A stretch of 6,225 nucleotides of DNA, from contig JAAYGJ010000028.1 of assembly GCA_012727745.1 (NCBI GenBank), positions 1 through 6,225 of the forward strand, written 5' to 3'. How positions within the stretch are numbered: position 1 is the first letter of the stretch; the number at the start of each line of letters is the position of its first letter. The stretch comes from Clostridia bacterium. GTDB lineage: Bacteria; Bacillota; DSM-521; Neomoorellales; Neomoorellaceae. Shown one piece after another: positions 5,154-6,225 of this stretch. Both the position numbers and the translations under genes were made by a program. The notes beneath the pieces were generated by a model. It ran no database searches. It was not told where the DNA came from and saw only the letters and a program-made list of their open reading frames with translations.

Positions 5154-5786
5154 TTAAAAACATTGAGGGGGCGGTGTCGGTGGGCAAACACCTGGCAGGG
5201 TAACACAAGGGGCCGGTACGCAGAAACCGTAGCTGGGAACCAGTAATTGGACGGTAAGAATGCATTTGATTACCAGACAAATCTGTAAATCACAGGTCAC
5301 AGTAATGTTGCCTACTCCTACTTCAGAAACAACGCAATTGCAGAAGAGTAAGCTGCTTTCGCTACAATCAACCTCTGTACCCTCCGGGCAGCAAAGAGTT
5401 ACTAACTTGGTAAAAGTAAATTCGCGCAAAACAAATTCAGTGGGGGCATTGGGGTTAGTCAACCTTACAGGGACTCTTACCAATAAATGAAGGCTAAAGA
5501 AGCCGCTATCGTTGACAGGTGTTTTATTTAGCACTTCGCAGCTAATTCGGCTTCCGGGATCGAGAGCACATGGCACTATTTGCCCAGCAGTAAAGGTGCC
5601 TGTTGGAAATTCATTTCCGTCGCCTGTAGTAATTACCGTAGAACGAGTCCGCTCATCGACCTGGAAACAGCTATCATAAACTTTATCGACAACAATACAT
5701 TCAATTCGGGTCGGGGGTGGACAGCCTTTCGGCGGGCACTCGCCGGGGGTTATTTCCGGTTGCTTAATATTTTCTTCAGCAGTCAT
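5154..5786 (-). CDS. Cysteine-rich protein, possibly spore-coat or exosporium component
   Basis: I prefer the ATG at 5786 (210 residues): GGAGGT (5795-5800) is 8 nt from it, but only 2 nt from the ATG at 5792, which would add two residues. There are 18 cysteines in 210 residues. In numbering from 5786: an N-terminal GECPPKGCPPPTRIEC segment (15-30), IVVDKVYDSCFQ (31-42), a middle strand-rich part with CC at 132-133, CNC at 149-151, then TCDLQICLVIKC (164-175), QLLVPSYGFCVPAPC (180-194) and a Pro-Cys tail ending QCF. There is no signal peptide, membrane helix or CxxC/His metal-site pattern. Alternating hydrophobic strands with scattered cysteines and Pro-rich ends suggest a secreted-independent, disulfide-linked structural protein such as those laid down on spores by the mother cell. 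I recall similar VDKVYDSCFQ and LVPSYGFC proteins in spore-forming Clostridia, but I cannot name a family. Function is inferred only. Confidence 0.8.
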   Translation of the reverse strand: MTAEENIKQPEITPGECPPKGCPPPTRIECIVVDKVYDSCFQVDERTRSTVITTGDGNEFPTGTFTAGQIVPCALDPGSRISCEVLNKTPVNDSGFFSLHLLVRVPVRLTNPNAPTEFVLREFTFTKLVTLCCPEGTEVDCSESSLLFCNCVVSEVGVGNITVTCDLQICLVIKCILTVQLLVPSYGFCVPAPCVTLPGVCPPTPPPQCF

Positions 5787-5820
5787 ATCCATCTACCTCC
5801 TGGGACAAATTTAACTGATT

Positions 5821-5929
5821 TTACCTTGCTATATAATATTGAAACAACAGAATAGATGTTACCGCAATGCTTGATTTATGCATAACAAGGTAATTTTTGC
5901 TCCAGGTTGGCATAGGCATTAATAAATGC
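5821..5929. repeat. Inverted repeats in the divergent gap before the right-edge gene
   Basis: TTACCTTG (5821-5828) and CAAGGTAA (5886-5893) are perfect inverted 8-mers about 57 bp apart, in the gap between the cysteine-rich gene (minus) and the right-edge gene (plus). Also here are a 10-bp palindrome TTATGCATAA (5876-5885) and a small hairpin GCATT-AATA-AATGC (5916-5929) shortly before the plus-strand ribosome site. No promoter with both boxes could be assigned for either gene; a TATTAT box on the minus strand (about 5834-5839) lacks a -35. This lack may mean alternative sigma factors, or only my limits. Confidence 0.3.
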
Positions 5930-5953
5930 TACCCCATTGGAGAGTGACCCTAA

Positions 5954-6225
5954 TTGTTTACTGTGTTGGATTTTAACGGGGATACTTGGCAGTTATGTTG
6001 CCGCCAGGAACAATTAAGATATTGTTATACTGCTATAGGCAGGCCTGTAGCTGCGGTAACAACATATACTGCTGCGGTTGATCCGGCTGGACGGTTGCAT
6101 CTTATCTTAGCTCTTAAAGATAGAGGCTTGCTGTATGCCCGCTGGCAGGGCAGCCAATGGCTGGTTGATACTTTACCCCGCAACGGCATTATTCTCGCTT
6201 TTACCCTGAACAGTAGCGGTCAGCC
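5954..6225 (+). CDS. Beta-propeller-like repeat protein, N-terminal fragment (runs off right edge)
   Basis: An open frame of 90 codons plus two bases continues past the right edge. A stop codon (TAA, 5951-5953) lies directly before the TTG at 5954, so the start is that TTG, or the GTG at 5963 or TTG at 5966. GGAGAGTGA (5939-5947) resembles a ribosome site with one inserted base and best fits 5954. Residues 43-52 (DPAGRLHLIL), 58-64 (GLLYARW) and 68-74 (QWLVDTL) form the strand pattern D-x-x-G-x-x-H-L, YxRW, W-x-x-D seen in BNR/sialidase-like or WD-like propeller blades. LNSSGQ (85-90) appears to begin the next unit: the glycines are 43 residues apart, a normal blade length. Two adjacent cysteines (15-16) and C24 occur near the start. 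There is no signal peptide. It is probably a large structural or binding protein; the exact family cannot be told from this fragment. Confidence 0.65.
   Translation, partial: MFTVLDFNGDTWQLCCRQEQLRYCYTAIGRPVAAVTTYTAAVDPAGRLHLILALKDRGLLYARWQGSQWLVDTLPRNGIILAFTLNSSGQ

Noticed and set aside
5260..5855. Two plus-strand open frames (5260-5490 and 5580-5855) opposite the cysteine-rich gene
   Set aside because: They are opposite a frame with an excellent AGGAGGT site and coherent protein composition, and their translations show no domain pattern.

Overview
The window looks like a chromosomal segment of a spore-forming, low-to-moderate GC clostridial Firmicute, perhaps from the Moorella / Desulfotomaculum / Thermincola side of the class. 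This rests on gene content (an M55 D-aminopeptidase, a DUF3006 protein, a YkwD-like CAP protein, a cysteine-rich coat-like protein), strong AGGAGG-type ribosome binding sites, frequent GTG/TTG starts and sigma-A-like promoters. The placement is inferred from character, not from a database match. I see no tRNA, rRNA, CRISPR array, insertion sequence or phage gene.

Left part (1-2010): peptide metabolism. The N-terminal part of a gamma-glutamyltransferase gene runs off the left edge on the minus strand. It is divergent from a 70-residue DUF3006 protein, and each has a good promoter in the shared 170-bp gap. DUF3006 converges on a DppA-type zinc D-aminopeptidase with all metal ligands intact, and a clear intrinsic terminator for the latter lies between them.

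Middle part (2192-2828): two small minus-strand genes, probably one transcript. The downstream one is recognisably a heavy-metal-associated (HMA) ferredoxin-like domain, but its CxxC metal-binding cysteines are replaced. The upstream one appears to be a more distant copy of the same fold with no cysteine at all. A perfect 7-bp hairpin sits in the 55-bp gap between them.

Right part (3132-6225): surface, envelope or spore genes. A secreted CAP-domain protein has a textbook promoter and terminator. It is followed by a 392-residue protein whose N-terminal 160 residues resemble an N-acetylmuramoyl-L-alanine amidase (Amidase_3) that has lost its zinc histidines, followed by a long disordered tail. 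Convergent to it is a 210-residue protein with 18 cysteines, which looks like a cross-linked spore-coat or exosporium component. The right edge holds the start of a protein with beta-propeller-like repeats. A joint role in the spore or cell envelope is an inference from protein character; every gene here has its own transcription signals or orientation. The most interesting items are the cysteine-less HMA pair, the apparent pseudo-amidase, and the cysteine-rich protein.
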